DNA from: Prosopocoilus inquinatus | Lineage: Eukaryota; Arthropoda; Insecta; Coleoptera; Lucanidae | Direction of reading: 5' to 3' | DNA length: 64,000 bases | NCBI GenBank assembly: GCA_036172665.1 | Contig: CM069870.1 | Location: 20,372,001-20,436,000, forward strand | In this document: positions 22,425 through 33,504 of the stretch, piece by piece | Layout of the letters: each line of letters opens with the position of its first letter | How positions within the stretch are numbered: the stretch's first letter is position 1 | The notes under the pieces: generated by a model | Told to the model about the DNA's origin: nothing | The model's input: only the letters and a program-made list of their open reading frames with translations | The model's database searches: none | Position numbers and translations under genes: made by a program

Positions 22425-22799
22425 TGTTTATTACTTATCCATAACTTCTTGTTTTCTTCAATAAAGCATAATTTATTACAAGAAAGTGTGTTCGTCTCTT
22501 CAGGGTCTTCAACATTTTGTTTGTTTATAAAAGGATTCCCAATTAATCCCCGCGTTGTCGATGAAGACCTAAAAATAGTCTATGGATCTACAGAGGTCAG
22601 TTAGGGGTCAAATTATTATTAAACTAAATTTACTGTTGCATTTAATTTATTTATACATTCTTTATACATTTCATAGAGGAAAGGCGCCCCCTTTAATTTG
22701 TTTTTGTTTCCATGGAAAATAAATATAATTAGTCAGAAAAATTGTTTAGATCAAGCTTTTCATGAAGAAGCCAGCAATCAAGTTTTATTTAAAATTTGA

Positions 22800-23680
22800 T
22801 CAAAATAGTTTCTTCTTTTGGCCAAGAGATGGCCCGCTGAATGATTCCTGTCGCCCTTTGGTTGCTGTATATCTTCAATTCAATTTAAAAAAAAAAACTT
22901 TACCCCTTGAAAAGAATATTAAGACGAAAGCGGTTTTTTTTCTTTCAAGACTGATCAACGCAACTTTCATTTTCACGCAAAGGAAAGAAGAGATGGCGCT
23001 CTAGGGAACTGCACAGATCTTTCAAATTCTGCTAATCAGGCCCCGATTAGGGTCGAACTGCCTATACAGAAAAAACTGGAGGTTCTCATTGCAGTCTGGC
23101 CGATTTGCAGCAAACTTTGGAATTAAAATCGTTGAGAAATTAGAATGTCAGTGGAAAGATGGTTAGTTTTTGGTTAAGAGATGGCGTTCTGTACAATTCC
23201 TGTCACGTCTTGATTTTTATTTTGAACTTTAATCTTCATTCTTGATTCAAGAGGTGGCGCTTCGAACAATTCCTGTCATGTCTTGATTTTTATTCTGACG
23301 TTTAATGTCAATCTGGGTCTAAATATTTCCATCACATCTTAACTTTAGATTTTCAATTTAATTTTGGGGATCAAAATTATTGCGACATTAGAAGGCAGAA
23401 CTTGAAAACGTCATCGGATAAAAATAAGATGCTGGATGCAGAAAATTGTTTTAGGTTTCGATCAAGATATTCAAGACGCATTAAACAAATAATTCCTTTC
23501 ACGCCCTGATTTTTATTTTAATATTTATTTTAATTCCGAATCATTGCAAGGTCATATGGCAAGGCTGAGAAAGTCGTCGGCGTTAAGATAATATGGACTT
23601 ATGGAAAATTCAATTTTAAAATAGTTTTCACATTTGAACCATAGATGGCGCTCTGAATCACCCTTACGTGCGTAGACTTT
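22800..23680 (+). repeat. Degenerate tandem repeat with AGATGGCGC
   Basis: A module AGATGGCG.TCTG..CAATTCCTGTCA, then CTTGATTTTTATTTT recurs with much decay at about 22825, 22990, 23175, 23247, 23480 and 23641. The spacing is irregular because of internal deletions. No reading frame is preserved. The AGATGGCGC core also appears in the repeats at 43.1 and 44.3 kb. Confidence 0.55.
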
Positions 23681-24512
23681 GCTTATAGATTTTTTTAGAA
23701 TGTTTCTACTGAGAACGCAAACACGAAACCGTATTACAGGCATTCGTTTAAATTCGTTTCCATTTTAAGGTAACAGACCGCGCTACAAGCAGTTCAATAT
23801 TTTTTTCTTTCTTTTTTTAGGTCGAGGATTATTATTTTGTTTTTGTATGCAATAAATTAATTTACCTCAAAAAATTAAATGAGAAGGAAATATTAAAAAC
23901 AGAAATATTAAAAAGATTCATAAGCTTTCACGTTCGGAGTTGGCCGTGACTTGAGATAGCAAAAACCATGGCATATGTTTGCGTATTACTTACGTATAAA
24001 CAAAAATAAGTATCGAAAACAAACCCTCGGAGAAAAGTTTACATTTATTGCGGCAATCAACGAACAAAGTTAATTGTTAGTTAATAACCTACAGGCAAAG
24101 AAAATTAGCTCGACAATGTAATTGCTCTTAGCTTAAAACATCAAATTAAAATTTCTGAAGCACCGACATATGTTGATGGAACCAAAGCCAACTCCAAACG
24201 TGAAGGTTTTTGAACAAACGCTATTATCACGGAAAGCCTTCTGTACCTTCTTAATTTGGGACTTTAGGCGCCTTTACCATGTCGCGAACGAACTAACCGT
24301 CTGCGCCTACACCATGTCACGCATAGGCTTCTGAGTTGTAGGGGCATAGGTAGAACTTTTAAACAATCTAATTACATCTTTCCTACCTCGACGCAAACGG
24401 TCCAGGTGGTCATGTAGCCCTATTGTAGGGAGCTCATTAGCCTTGAGGTGTTCCGCTGTGGCTTGCCCAGGGTGTTTGATTAACCGGCGACAGAAGTTGA
24501 ATGTTGAGTCTG
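23681..24512. other. Intergenic, nothing recognised
   Basis: AT-rich, then moderately GC-rich towards 24500. A 96-codon minus-strand opening (24307-24597) has no recognised motif and overlaps the flank repeat of the retroelement. Confidence 0.5.
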
Positions 24513-24564
24513 GCTCTCTGTATTTCTGTGTTGCACCAGATTGGGGGTTTATACGGCTATGTTG
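24513..24564 (+). repeat. Retroelement-flank repeat, upstream copy
   Basis: About 50 bases (CTCTGTATTTCTGTGTTGCA, CAGATTGGGGGTTTATACGG) recur at 27913-27964 and 28072-28128, on the other side of the Ty3-type pol remnant. It therefore bounds the remnant on both sides and may belong to the non-coding ends of the element. Confidence 0.7.
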
Positions 24565-24689
24565 CCTGTGTGAACCGAATATATGACGACGAAACATCGA
24601 ACGACGATTCGCTATCAGACAGTTCGAGTACAGAAAGCATCGAGAATAGTGAAGAGTCGGTGTACAGATCTATTTGAAAAATAGATGTT

Positions 24690-25099
24690 TTGACTGAAAA
24701 AGCAGTTGTACGCACAAGAATGAATGGTCGAAAACTATTAATGGATTTCGACACAGGAGCTTTGCAATCGACTGTTGGAATCGACACCTGGAAGAAATTA
24801 GGTAAACCCAAATTACGTCCTACGAAACCACTGTTAGTTTATGGAGGAAAACCTATTGATCTACTGGGTGAGATAAATGTGAGGTAAATGTCGAAGCTTT
24901 TGAGAAATTACAAGTTTTGAAATTGGTCGTGGCAAATGTGGAAGATGTGCCTTTATTCGGATTTGACTGGGTACGTGCTTTTGAAGTGAAACTAAATGGT
25001 ATCAAAATAAAAACAATTAAAACGACGGTTGGCGTAAATAAAGAGAGGCAGTTTACAGTGAAGTTTTGGCTGGTGAAGAAGCCAAAATTTTAATAAGAG
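24690..25099 (+). pseudogene. Retroelement aspartic protease fragment
   Basis: The open frame carries LLMDFDTGALQSTVGIDTWK, with the DTGA active-site triad motif of retroelement aspartic proteases, which cut the polyprotein. About 65 residues on, a frameshift after GEINVR (near 24887) moves the frame to VNVEAFEKLQVLKLVV and PLFGFDWVRAF, the strand and hydrophobic C-terminal half usual for the family. Two consecutive stops follow near 25092. Confidence 0.8.
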
Positions 25100-25690
25100 A
25101 TTTTCCGAAGTTATTTTCAGGTGAGGGAGGTTTAATCAAAGAATACAAAGCCGTTATACGTTTGCGAGAAGGAGCGATACCAAAACTTTCGAGCTCGACC
25201 AATACCTTTTGCTCTGAGAAAACGAGTCGACGATGAACTCGACAGATTAGAAAAAGCCGATGTTTTAGAGAAAATTGACCCTGCATCTACACAAATGGAG
25301 TGGATATCACCTACAGTTAATGTTGAGAAGAAAACAGGAGGAATATGTGGTGATTTCAAAGTGACCATAAATCCGTTCATAATCATTGACGAGCATCCAA
25401 TGCCCACTTTTGAAGAAACTGCGACAAAGCTGAACGGAGGCAAGAAATTTTCAATTATTGATTTAAAGGATACTTATCTTCAAGAATCTATAACATATTT
25501 GGGACGTAAAATCGATGGATTTGGTGTACATCCAACAGAGGAGAAAATTATTGCTATTCGTAATCAACCAGCACCTCAGAACCTTTATCAGCTACGTTCG
25601 TTTTTATCATTTGTAAATTCTTATGCCAAATTCATTCCTTATTTACAACCGATATGTGCTCCTTTGTATCAAATTTCGAAAAGGGGATGA
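25100..25690 (+). pseudogene. Reverse transcriptase fragment lacking catalytic core
   Basis: The N-terminal part reads LREGAIPK, then after a frameshift ARPIPFALRKRVDDELDRL, SPTVNVEKKTGGICGDFKVT and GGKKFSIIDLKDTYLQ, the first palm motif of Ty3/gypsy enzymes. The next residues, SITYLGRKIDGFGVHPTEEK, belong about 100 residues further on in intact enzymes. The segment that holds the YxDD catalytic motif is deleted in frame near 25486. The thumb/connection continues as LRSFLSFVNSYAKFIP. The fusion keeps an open frame (25295-25690) but no polymerase activity is possible. Confidence 0.88.
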
Positions 25691-26206
25691 AATGGCAATG
25701 GACGAAGGAGTTTGTTGGAATTTTAAAAAAAGTGAAAACTTTATTTACGAAGGATACATGTTTGGTATATTATGACGAAAATTTACCACTTGTTTTGATA
25801 TTCGACGCATGCAAATATAGATTAGCCGATTGCATTTGCGTCCAGAACTTTATCAAAACCGGAAACAAATTATGCTTCTATTGACCGTGAGGCTTTAGTT
25901 TTGGTATTCGGAGTTACAAAGTATCATCAGTATACCTATGGTCGAAAATTTACCCTACTTAGTGCACACAAACCATTGCGGTATAGTTTTGAACCCAATA
26001 AGGAACTACCTAAAACTGCATCGAATGGATTGGCTCGATGGGCTATTTTGCTGAGTGGATATTCCTACGAAATTGAATACCGATCTGCCAAGAAAGTTAT
26101 CATTGCAGATGTATTGAGCCGATTACCATTACCGCAAACGAACAGGTCAGCGGTAGAAGCGAAAATCGCCAGTGATTTATGTCATCTTCATCGTCAAAAA
26201 CTATAG
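25654..26206 (+). pseudogene. Retroelement RNase H fragment
   Basis: WQWTKEF, FTKDTCLVYYDENLPLVLIF and a frameshift near 25850 lead to ETNYASIDREALVLVFGV and HQYTYGRKFTLLSAHKPL, characteristic of the Ty3-type RNase H. In the usual TDHKPL motif the aspartate is replaced (SAHKPL). The first DAS-type motif reads DACKYRLAD. The frame 25901-26206 ends in TAG at 26204, but is in phase with integrase downstream, so a single stop separates them. Confidence 0.82.
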
Positions 26207-26236
26207 GATTTACCTGTAGATAGCAAAGAACTTAAA

Positions 26237-27214
26237 ATGAAAACTGGCGCGGATTCGAAATTATCGAAAGTTTTGAATTTTATGGCGACTGAGTGGCCTA
26301 AAAGAAAACGGTTGCCCGAGAAATTAACTTCATTTTATGAAAAACGTAATGAATTATCTATTAACCATGGAATTATTATTTGGCATGGACGAGTCGTGGT
26401 GCCTATAGCTTGTCAGCAGCGAATTTTAGAAATGCTTCAAGCAGGACATTTGAGAATAGCAGCCACTCGTTCATTAGCTCATCATTACATATGGTGGCCG
26501 AAAATTGAAGAAGATATTGAACGATTGTGTCAAGCATGTCAGCAAAATCGAAACTGGCCAATGGAGGTACCTTTATATTCGTGGAATGTACTCAACGCTC
26601 CTTGGGAGCGTGTTCATATTGATTTCGCAGGCCCTTTTGAAAATCGAATGTTGATTGTTTTAATTGATGCCCATTCTAAATGGGCAGAAGTTAAAAGTAT
26701 GAGAAAGGCTACAGCAACTAAGGTAATAAATGTACTGACAGAATGGTTTTCGAGATTTGGAAATCCAATTCATATTTTTAGTGACAATGGGCCTCAGTTT
26801 ATATCTGCGGAATTTAATCAGTTTTGTAAGACACGAGGCATTACACAAATTAGGACGACTCCGTATCATCCAAAGACCAATGGATTAGCGGAAAGATTTA
26901 TTCAGAATCTCAAACATCGATTGACAGCGACGGAAAAAGGTACCTTAGATGAAAGATTACAGTTGGTGTTGATAGCTTATAGAATGTTAACACAGAAAAC
27001 TACTGGGCAATCACCAGTAGAAATGTTTCTAGAACGTATTCTACCTAATTTATTGGACCGTTTAAAATCAGCTCCAAGACATCATTTGGAAAAAAAAATT
27101 ACAAAACAAAAGGTTGCTCATGATAAGAAGAGAGTTGAAAGATCATTTCAATCTGGAGCACCTGTTTGGGTACAAAATGAAAGGACCACTGGATGCCGAG
27201 AAGGCATTGTTTAA
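26237..27214 (+). pseudogene. Retroelement integrase, nearly intact
   Basis: This 325-codon frame is the longest in the window. It has a zinc-binding N-terminal region (HLRIAATRSL from residue 71, CQAC at 98-101), then the catalytic core: D129 in ERVHIDFAGP, D183 in FSDNGPQF and E219 in NGLAERF, with exactly 35 residues between the last two (DD35E). The first histidine of the zinc site seems to be glutamine (MLQAGH). The integrase of a live element joins cDNA ends to the host chromosome. The frame is in phase with RNase H upstream and with 27215-27535 downstream; TAA at 27212 interrupts the C-terminal domain. Confidence 0.92.
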
Positions 27215-27535
27215 CGACAAACAGCGGCGCATTCCTACACAGTAGAAGTTAATGGTGAAACAAAACAGAAAGATGCTGATCAACTGTGTTATCGTGTGTC
27301 ATCAGCAAAAATACCTGAGAAATTGGAAATTGGAAAGAATGTTGAAAATTCGACAACAATGTCCATTTTTGAAGACCGGCCAGTACAAATTCAATCAATA
27401 GAAAATTTAGACAAACAGAAATCCGAAACTCCTCAGTTTACTTTACAGCGCAGTGAACGACAAAGGAAACCAGTCATTCGTTACGGCTACAACCAACTAG
27501 GCCACAATTCGAAACCAGAAGCCAAAATCGCATAG
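27215..27535 (+). pseudogene. C-terminal tail of Ty3-type pol
   Basis: After the TAA at 27212 the same frame continues as AHSYTVEVNGETKQKDADQL, which is the usual end of the integrase C-terminal domain, followed by a low-complexity linker and RSERQRKPVIRYGY, a common final motif of this type of polyprotein. The frame ends at 27535. No env-like ORF follows. Confidence 0.7.
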
Positions 27536-27554
27536 CTAATTGGCTGGGGAAGAT

Positions 27555-28280
27555 GATGTAGAATCTAGATATTTATTTTCAAGCATGTTTTATATACATT
27601 GTTAGTAGGCTTTGAGTACATATGTCGTTATGTGATTACTTATTGTTTTTATGTACAAAGAGAGACTGTCAAATAAAACCAATAAATTGGAATCTTGAAT
27701 TTAAGTATTTCACCCAAAAGTTTGGTAAATATCGCTCCAGTCATCTAATTCGAATTATTGAATGTTGGGATTAATAACGACGTCCATCAAGAGGAGCAGA
27801 CAACATGGCCTCTTGAGGGTGAATCGAGTCAACGATTAAGGTCCATGGGAGTAATGTATAAGGCATGAATGTGTGTTTTTTTTTTACTATATTTTTGGGG
27901 TTTGTCTGAGGAGCTCTGTATTTTCTGTCTTGCGGCAGATCGGGGGTTTATATGGTTATGTTGGCCTGAGAAGTTAAATGTTGAGTCGATAGCCAATGAC
28001 GTCGTGATTAAGATCCAGGAGCTTGAATGTGTGTTCCCATTTTTAGAATATTTATGAGGTTTGAGTTAGGAGCTCTGTATCTTCTGTGTTGCACCAGATT
28101 TCGGGTTTATACGGTTATGTTGGCTGGGTAGTCATCTAATTCGAATTATTCAATGTTGGGAAGATTAATAACGAGTCCATCAAGAGGAGAAAACGACATG
28201 GCCTCTTCAGGGTGAATGGAGTCAATGATTAAGGTCCACGGGAAACGGCGGTGGCGTAATGTACAAGGCGACGACTGCAA
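27555..28280 (+). repeat. Partly duplicated 3' flank of the Ty3-type element
   Basis: 27739-28129 is followed by a partial second copy from 28130 to about 28280 (period 391; both start AGTCATCTAATTCGAATTAT and continue CATCAAGAGGAG, GGTCCA). Within the first copy, the 50 bp flank repeat occurs at 27913 and again at 28072, so there is a nested duplication. Candidate LTR start TGTAGAATCTAG lies at 27555 and AATAAA-type signals at about 27672. Confidence 0.75.
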
Positions 28281-29349
28281 AGTCCGTCGGCGGTGAAAAC
28301 GGCGACGCCTCTCCATGGGTGAATCGCTTTACCGATTCATTTTTCAAATTCGGCTCGGACTATTTTATCCGGATTTGTTTACAAACATACACAAAAATCT
28401 GTTTACGTAAATAAATCCGTCCCACTGGAGTATGCGGAATATTTGCAACGCTTGCGTTCTAGTTTCATAACCCGCGGGTCGTTTTTTCGCCGAGTTCTAC
28501 GGTTTCGCAACTGAACTGTGATTACGCACTGATTACGCGTAAAGTCTAAATGCGTTATTTTTTTCCGTAAGTTTTAAATTGCTTTATAAAGAATCTAATC
28601 TTGTCAATACTATTAAAGAAATTGGTGATAACGAGGAATCGTAAATCAGCGACAGCCTCAAAGAAGCAAAGCAAATTCTATAAAGCCTAATGGTGTTTCA
28701 ATGAAAGAATGGAATGAGGGAGAGGGAAAATTCGAAGCGTACCATTTTAATCCTGAAAACTGAGCTTTTCCAATTTCAGAGATTTTCAGAATTACCGGCC
28801 TCGTTGCATAATCGTAATGCCAGCCGACTCCGAGAGTGAAACAAGCACAATGCGCATTTGTTCTACTTAACAAGACCCCCCAAATACAATAAATCCTCAT
28901 TTGCAATTTTTTTTTCCGCGCCCTCGTCTCGCTCGCGACAGACTTCAATGCGTATTCGCACAGGATTTATTTTTCTCTTTTTGGGATTCTTCATCGACGC
29001 TTTTCCGGTTCGTCGCATTCATTCCGTTTGCACCGCCATATTATTTTCCTCATTGGAGGTACTATCACGATTTAAATTAATTAAGCCCTGCGTAAATCCG
29101 GAACGTTCATTCCATTAGGCTCGCATAAAATCATCCGCATAGTTAAACGTCTTGGAAGACGAAAAGCAGATTGTGCAACAAAAAATCTGCTGCTCGGCGG
29201 CCCCTTTTCTTTTTAAGAAGGGATGAATAACGGGTAATTGGAAGCAAAGTTTTTGCATTCACCAATTTCTTTTTTAATCTTTTTTTTTCGCTCCACTGAG
29301 AATTTAATTCCAGAAACAGTACCAGACATTCATAGGTAAACTGAATCTG
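28281..29349. other. Intergenic, nothing recognised
   Basis: Moderately GC-rich at 28240-28330 and 28900-29010. No motif is recognisable in the open frames at 28658-28948 (minus) and 28858-29118 (plus), which overlap each other. Confidence 0.5.
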
Positions 29350-29610
29350 GGTCGGCTAGACGTTATTGCGTCACAGCCGATCTCGAAAATTCCGGAAAGA
29401 CATCGGGATATATAAGCTGCCTGCCGGAGAATGAAGAGAAAGTCACACTACAGAAGAAATCAGTGAACAAGTAACGTTCGGCCAATGTTGTAAATAAATT
29501 AGTTGTAATGCGGCTTAAAGTGTTATAAATAAATTAAGTTTAGTAACCCTCCATCGTTATACTTCATTAAAATAAAAATTAGTCGTATACAGTAAAATCG
29601 TAACAGTATA
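29350..29610 (+). mobile_element. LTR-like repeat C, copy 2
   Basis: This is the best-preserved member of family C: CTAGACGTTATTGCGTC, GGGATATATAAGCTGCC (TATA-like at about 29407-29416), TTCGGCCAATGTTG, TAAATAAATT, ACTTCATTAAAATAAAAATT and ATCGTAACA. The order and spacing match 10540-10790. It is most simply read as a solo LTR. Confidence 0.5.
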
Positions 29611-30830
29611 TAACACTCAAGCCATTAAAAGAAAGCCCGTTTTACTCTCTAACTTTCGTTGCTCAAGACCAGCTCGCATTTAGCGGTTTTAGTGCCACTA
29701 TATACCCATTATCACTCGGGAATTCTTCCCACTATTTTGTTACGCCGACCTCTGGTGGGCCATTCCGACTCGAATCTGGAATGTTGGAAAACTTCGGGGC
29801 AATATACCACTTCGTTGGAACGACGGACGGCGGCAGCGGCATTTCTCATTCTGAAATCGCCGCTTCTAAAAATAAAAGATAAATTCTCATTTCAGAAATA
29901 TCGGATGGAATGAATATCACGGCGCATTTATGTCAGCTGAACGCCAGGCATAGTTTATGCATTTGTTTCATAATTCAAAAACTTCAGAGAATTATATAAC
30001 GGCTTTATCCCGGGAGGGATTTGTTTAATTCACAGTTTGTGTTTAGTTGGATTTAACAATGCGTTTAATATTTATGAAACTTTACGCCGCATTAAAACTT
30101 ATTACGAAGTTAGTTTTTGCTTTAGTGAATAATTAAAAATGCGAATATACAGGTAAACTATGAATAAATACACTGTATCTATAGCAGTAATTAATGCATT
30201 ATAAAAAAAATGTGAGTATATTAAAAAGTTGTTAAAGTTGCTTTTGCAACCTAGTTAATTCCGCCCGTGATACTTCACATCCTCAATTCTGTGAAGCTTA
30301 CATTACATATGGTTCACACGTTCCCAACGCGCAGGCGTACGAGATTGTTTTCCTAATTTACGATTGGTTAGTTTTTGCACGTAGTACCCTCGTTTTCGCG
30401 CTACATGCAGCCATCGCGGCATCCTCCATTACTTGGACAAACAGTCAAAGAATGCAGTTGTGGTTTGGTTTCGTTTCAATAATTTAAGTTTGGAGAGTTA
30501 TTTGTCCGAGTCAAATACGGCTTTTGCGGCTTTAGAAACCAATCTTGTGACGCTATCGCGTGCATTTCTGTGCATTATTAAGAAGCCTGTCGAAATTACT
30601 CACAGTGAACACAAAGTGTTCAGTCGTTGATCCGCTCAGAAAAAAATCTGGAAGTGACGTTTACTAATCTAGAACCAATAACAAAGGCGACTGTAAAAAA
30701 AAAGAATAGCGTTTCCCGGTTTTTTTTTTTTAAAAAAAAAAAACATCTTCAAACAGGTCCCCTTTGTCTTATAAAACCTAGATAAACAAGTGAATACACG
30801 AATATTATTTACTTATCTACGTAGAAATAA
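29611..30830. other. Intergenic, nothing recognised
   Basis: No gene recognised. The open frame 29659-29913 has fairly even base composition but no motif, and no splice or promoter signals that I can support. Confidence 0.45.
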
Positions 30831-31870
30831 CCGAATGAATAAATGTTATTTCTTGATTTACAAAAGAACAAAAATTGAAAATAATAATGATCGATAGAAA
30901 TTCGTTAAAATTCAAAAAACAGGAACAACGTCTCGTCTGTTTATCTTGAAATAAGAAACTAAGTGAACGAAAAAAAAATGAAAAATGAACTGTTGTTTGT
31001 TAAAAAAAATCTTAACAGTTTCTTTTAACGCAAGAAAAGTTTCGAACTTCTGCAGTTACTAAAAATTTTCTTAAAAAATGATGATATCGCCATCTGCTAC
31101 ACAATTTAGGAATCATTTCATAACGAACAAAAGAATTCGTTTAAAAAAAATAAACAAAAAACTGTGAATAAATGAAACGTATAGACCTTGCTACCAAAAA
31201 AAAATCAAATTCGAAAACAAAAGACGATCAGCGATCTTAACAGAATGCCCAACTAATTTATTCTTTGTTCAAAAACGTTCAGTCATGAGAAGAAAAATAA
31301 AATTTGATGATGTGGCCATCTGCAACACAATCGAGAAATCACTTCGTAACAAACAAAAAAACTCGTTAAAAAAACAAAAGACTATCAGCAAATTAAAAGT
31401 AGAAAATATATATATATCGGAAAAAATTCACTTGGAAACAGAAAACAATCAGGAATCTTAACGGAATATTGAACTATTTCTTTCTTTGTTTAGAAGACTT
31501 TTAAATAGTAAAGAAAAGAAATTTTGACGATGTCATCTGCCCCATAATCAAGGCATCTCTTCGTAACGAACCAAAAAATTCGTTGGCAGAAACAAAAAAC
31601 AAAAGACAATTAAATATATTATTGAACTAGAGTAAATTCTTCTAAAATCTCTGCAGTTTTTTTTAATGCAAAAAAAAGAGAGAGAAGGTAACGAAACACA
31701 GTGCTGTTAATTACCGGTTAAACATGCCCGTTTGACAAGTAAACAATTCGCTGAATTGAGACGCACATTAAAAGGCACGTTGAATTAAGACTATTAACAA
31801 ATTAAACGTAAAAAGTTTCAATTGGCAAATAAAAGACGATCGACAAACTCAACAGAATAAAAAAATAAAC
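30831..31870 (+). repeat. A-rich degenerate tandem block
   Basis: Loose units of roughly 150-250 bases share CGCCATCTGC or GTGGCCATCTGC, then CGTAACGAAC, AAAAATTCGTT, and AAAACAAAAGAC.ATC. The last motif occurs at about 31212, 31366, 31597 and 31842. Repeat A fragment 31690-31800 lies inside, as repeat A also borders the A-rich block at 2.6 kb. Confidence 0.55.
31690..31800 (+). repeat. Dispersed repeat A, partial copy 3
   Basis: AACACAGTGCTGTTAATTAC, CGGTTAAACATGCC, AAACAATTCGCTGAATTGAG corresponds to 1995-2060 and 14120-14165. Only this central segment of repeat A is present. Confidence 0.5.
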
Positions 31871-31903
31871 ATAAAATTTTAGAATCAATGTGTCAATAAA
31901 ATG

Positions 31904-32267
31904 TATTTTGGAGTGACGTCATAGTTGACGACAGGCAGCGTGTCCCAGAAACCCGTTTACTTATTAACTAACTAAGTTCGTGGATTTAATGTTAAGTGCA
32001 TTAGTTCTAACTCGCATCACTGTTAAGTTAATCGAGGCCTTCGAATAGCTCTTGATCGTTTGATTTACAGTTAAATTTCAACTTTATTTTACTTGTGTTG
32101 AGGGCAATAAATTTTTAAATATTGTAATTTCTTTATTGAATTTATGCGGCCCACCACCCTTTTGCGTAAAAGTAGATGTGACACGTCAGCGAGGTGATCC
32201 GTTCGTAGAGATAAGTAAGGAATTCCTCTAGACAATTTATCTCTGCGCCTATAACTACGCACTTTTC
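31904..32267 (+). repeat. LTR-like direct repeat D, copy 1
   Basis: Matches 33058-33447 in the same orientation. Landmarks are TTTTGGAGTGACGTCATAGT, GTCCCAGAAACCCGTTTACT, TTAATCGAGGCC, TCGAATAGCTCT, GCAATAAAT, GTTCGTAGAGA and TATAACTACGCACTTTT. The pair could be the LTRs of a very short, non-coding LTR element with 0.8 kb between them, or a simple local duplication. Confidence 0.65.
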
Positions 32268-33057
32268 ATCGTGTCAAGCGTCGCTACATCGGACGAAAAG
32301 CATGATCATCACTATTGTCATGATTACGCAAAATTTGAAAATCGTATTTAATTAATTTAAAACGTATTTTTTCCAATGCAATACGAGTTATTTGCTAATA
32401 AGCGATTTGCTGGTGCAACGACTCGATGAACGATGAACGATGAACTTGTAACGTGCAAAATTGCAAATACGCAAATAACTCGGGCATTGTATGTGTTTAA
32501 ACACAATCAATTAATTCACGATTTAATAGAAATGACGATTGGAAACAACGTGAAAATCCTGACATTACCTTTTCAGCAACCGAGCAAAGTACGGGTTCAA
32601 TTAAAGTTTTGCGGAATTTGGTCATGACGTCACGTACATTGGCAGTACAAAAGATGTGCGTAATTTGTAAAAGATATCAGTTTATGTGATCGTCGTCGCG
32701 GGATACAGTTATCTGTATTTCTGACCTTTAAACAATAAAGGAATCCTTGTTGTTTTAATGAGTTAGTTTGCAGTTTCTCTGTTACTCCCTTTTCACCCCC
32801 AAGTTACGCGACCCCCGCGTCTGGACGCCGTCAGCTCGTAACCTGGTGAAGACGACCGACGTGTGACACTATAGTTAGGCGAAAAATTTTGATCGACTCC
32901 CACCACTTCTGTTCAGAAGCGAGGTGTCATGAACGTCGTGTATTGCATTAAATTTTGTGCGCGATACTGGAGTCCAATGAGTCAGTGAAGTGGGAGGTAA
33001 ATAAAGCGCATTTCAAGAATTTCCGCCGAACTGTAATCATCACCGTAAGTGATTTAA
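32268..33057. other. Sequence between the two D repeats
   Basis: No gag or pol motif is visible. The stretch has a GATGAAC triplet repeat (about 32425-32447), an AATAAAGG polyadenylation-type signal near 32733 followed by a GC-rich run (32800-32870). A short open frame at 32433-32627 has no recognised motif. Confidence 0.4.
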
Positions 33058-33447
33058 AATTTATTTTGGAGTGACGTCATAGTTGACGATATACGGCGTT
33101 GTGTCCCAGAAACCCGTTTACTTGCTAACGAAAGTGAATTTAATTTTAACTGCATTAATTATAACTTGAGTCACTTAGGTTAATCGAGGCCCTCGAATAG
33201 CTCTCGATCATTTGATTTATTAAATATTTAATAGGAGTAACTAAATTTTAACTTTATTTTACTTGTTTTGTAAGCAATAAATTTCCAGTACTTTAGTTTC
33301 TTTGTTGATGTCAGCGAGTCGATCGTTCGTAGAGAAAAGCGTTTTGGATAAACAAGGACTCCCATTTGGACAATTTAGACGATCATGGAAGATCGACCCA
33401 CGCCCCAAATCCCCACTCGAGCTAGGGAATATAACTACGCACTTTTT
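33058..33447 (+). repeat. LTR-like direct repeat D, copy 2
   Basis: Second copy of the repeat at 31904-32267, with an extra segment near 33210-33240 and another near 33345-33420. It ends at the same TATAACTACGCACTTTT landmark. Confidence 0.65.
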
Positions 33448-33504
33448 TTGCTATTCTCCATTCGCGTCGTAATTCTGTTAAGTTTTCCAGCTAAGCGAAA
33501 AGAG

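Larger units (their letters stand above)
24583..27535 (+). mobile_element. Decayed Ty3/gypsy retrotransposon, gag-less
   Basis: Protease, reverse transcriptase, RNase H and integrase domains occur in Ty3/gypsy order (integrase last), so the assignment is firm. Gag and a 5' LTR are not found; coding similarity begins in an acidic, serine-rich stretch just before protease. The coding sequence is broken by several frameshifts, at least two in-frame stops (26204, 27212) and a deletion in reverse transcriptase. A polypurine-like GGCTGGGGAAGATGA at about 27540-27554, followed by TGTAGAATCTAG, may mark the start of the 3' LTR. The copy is inactive. The domains are listed separately. Confidence 0.92.
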
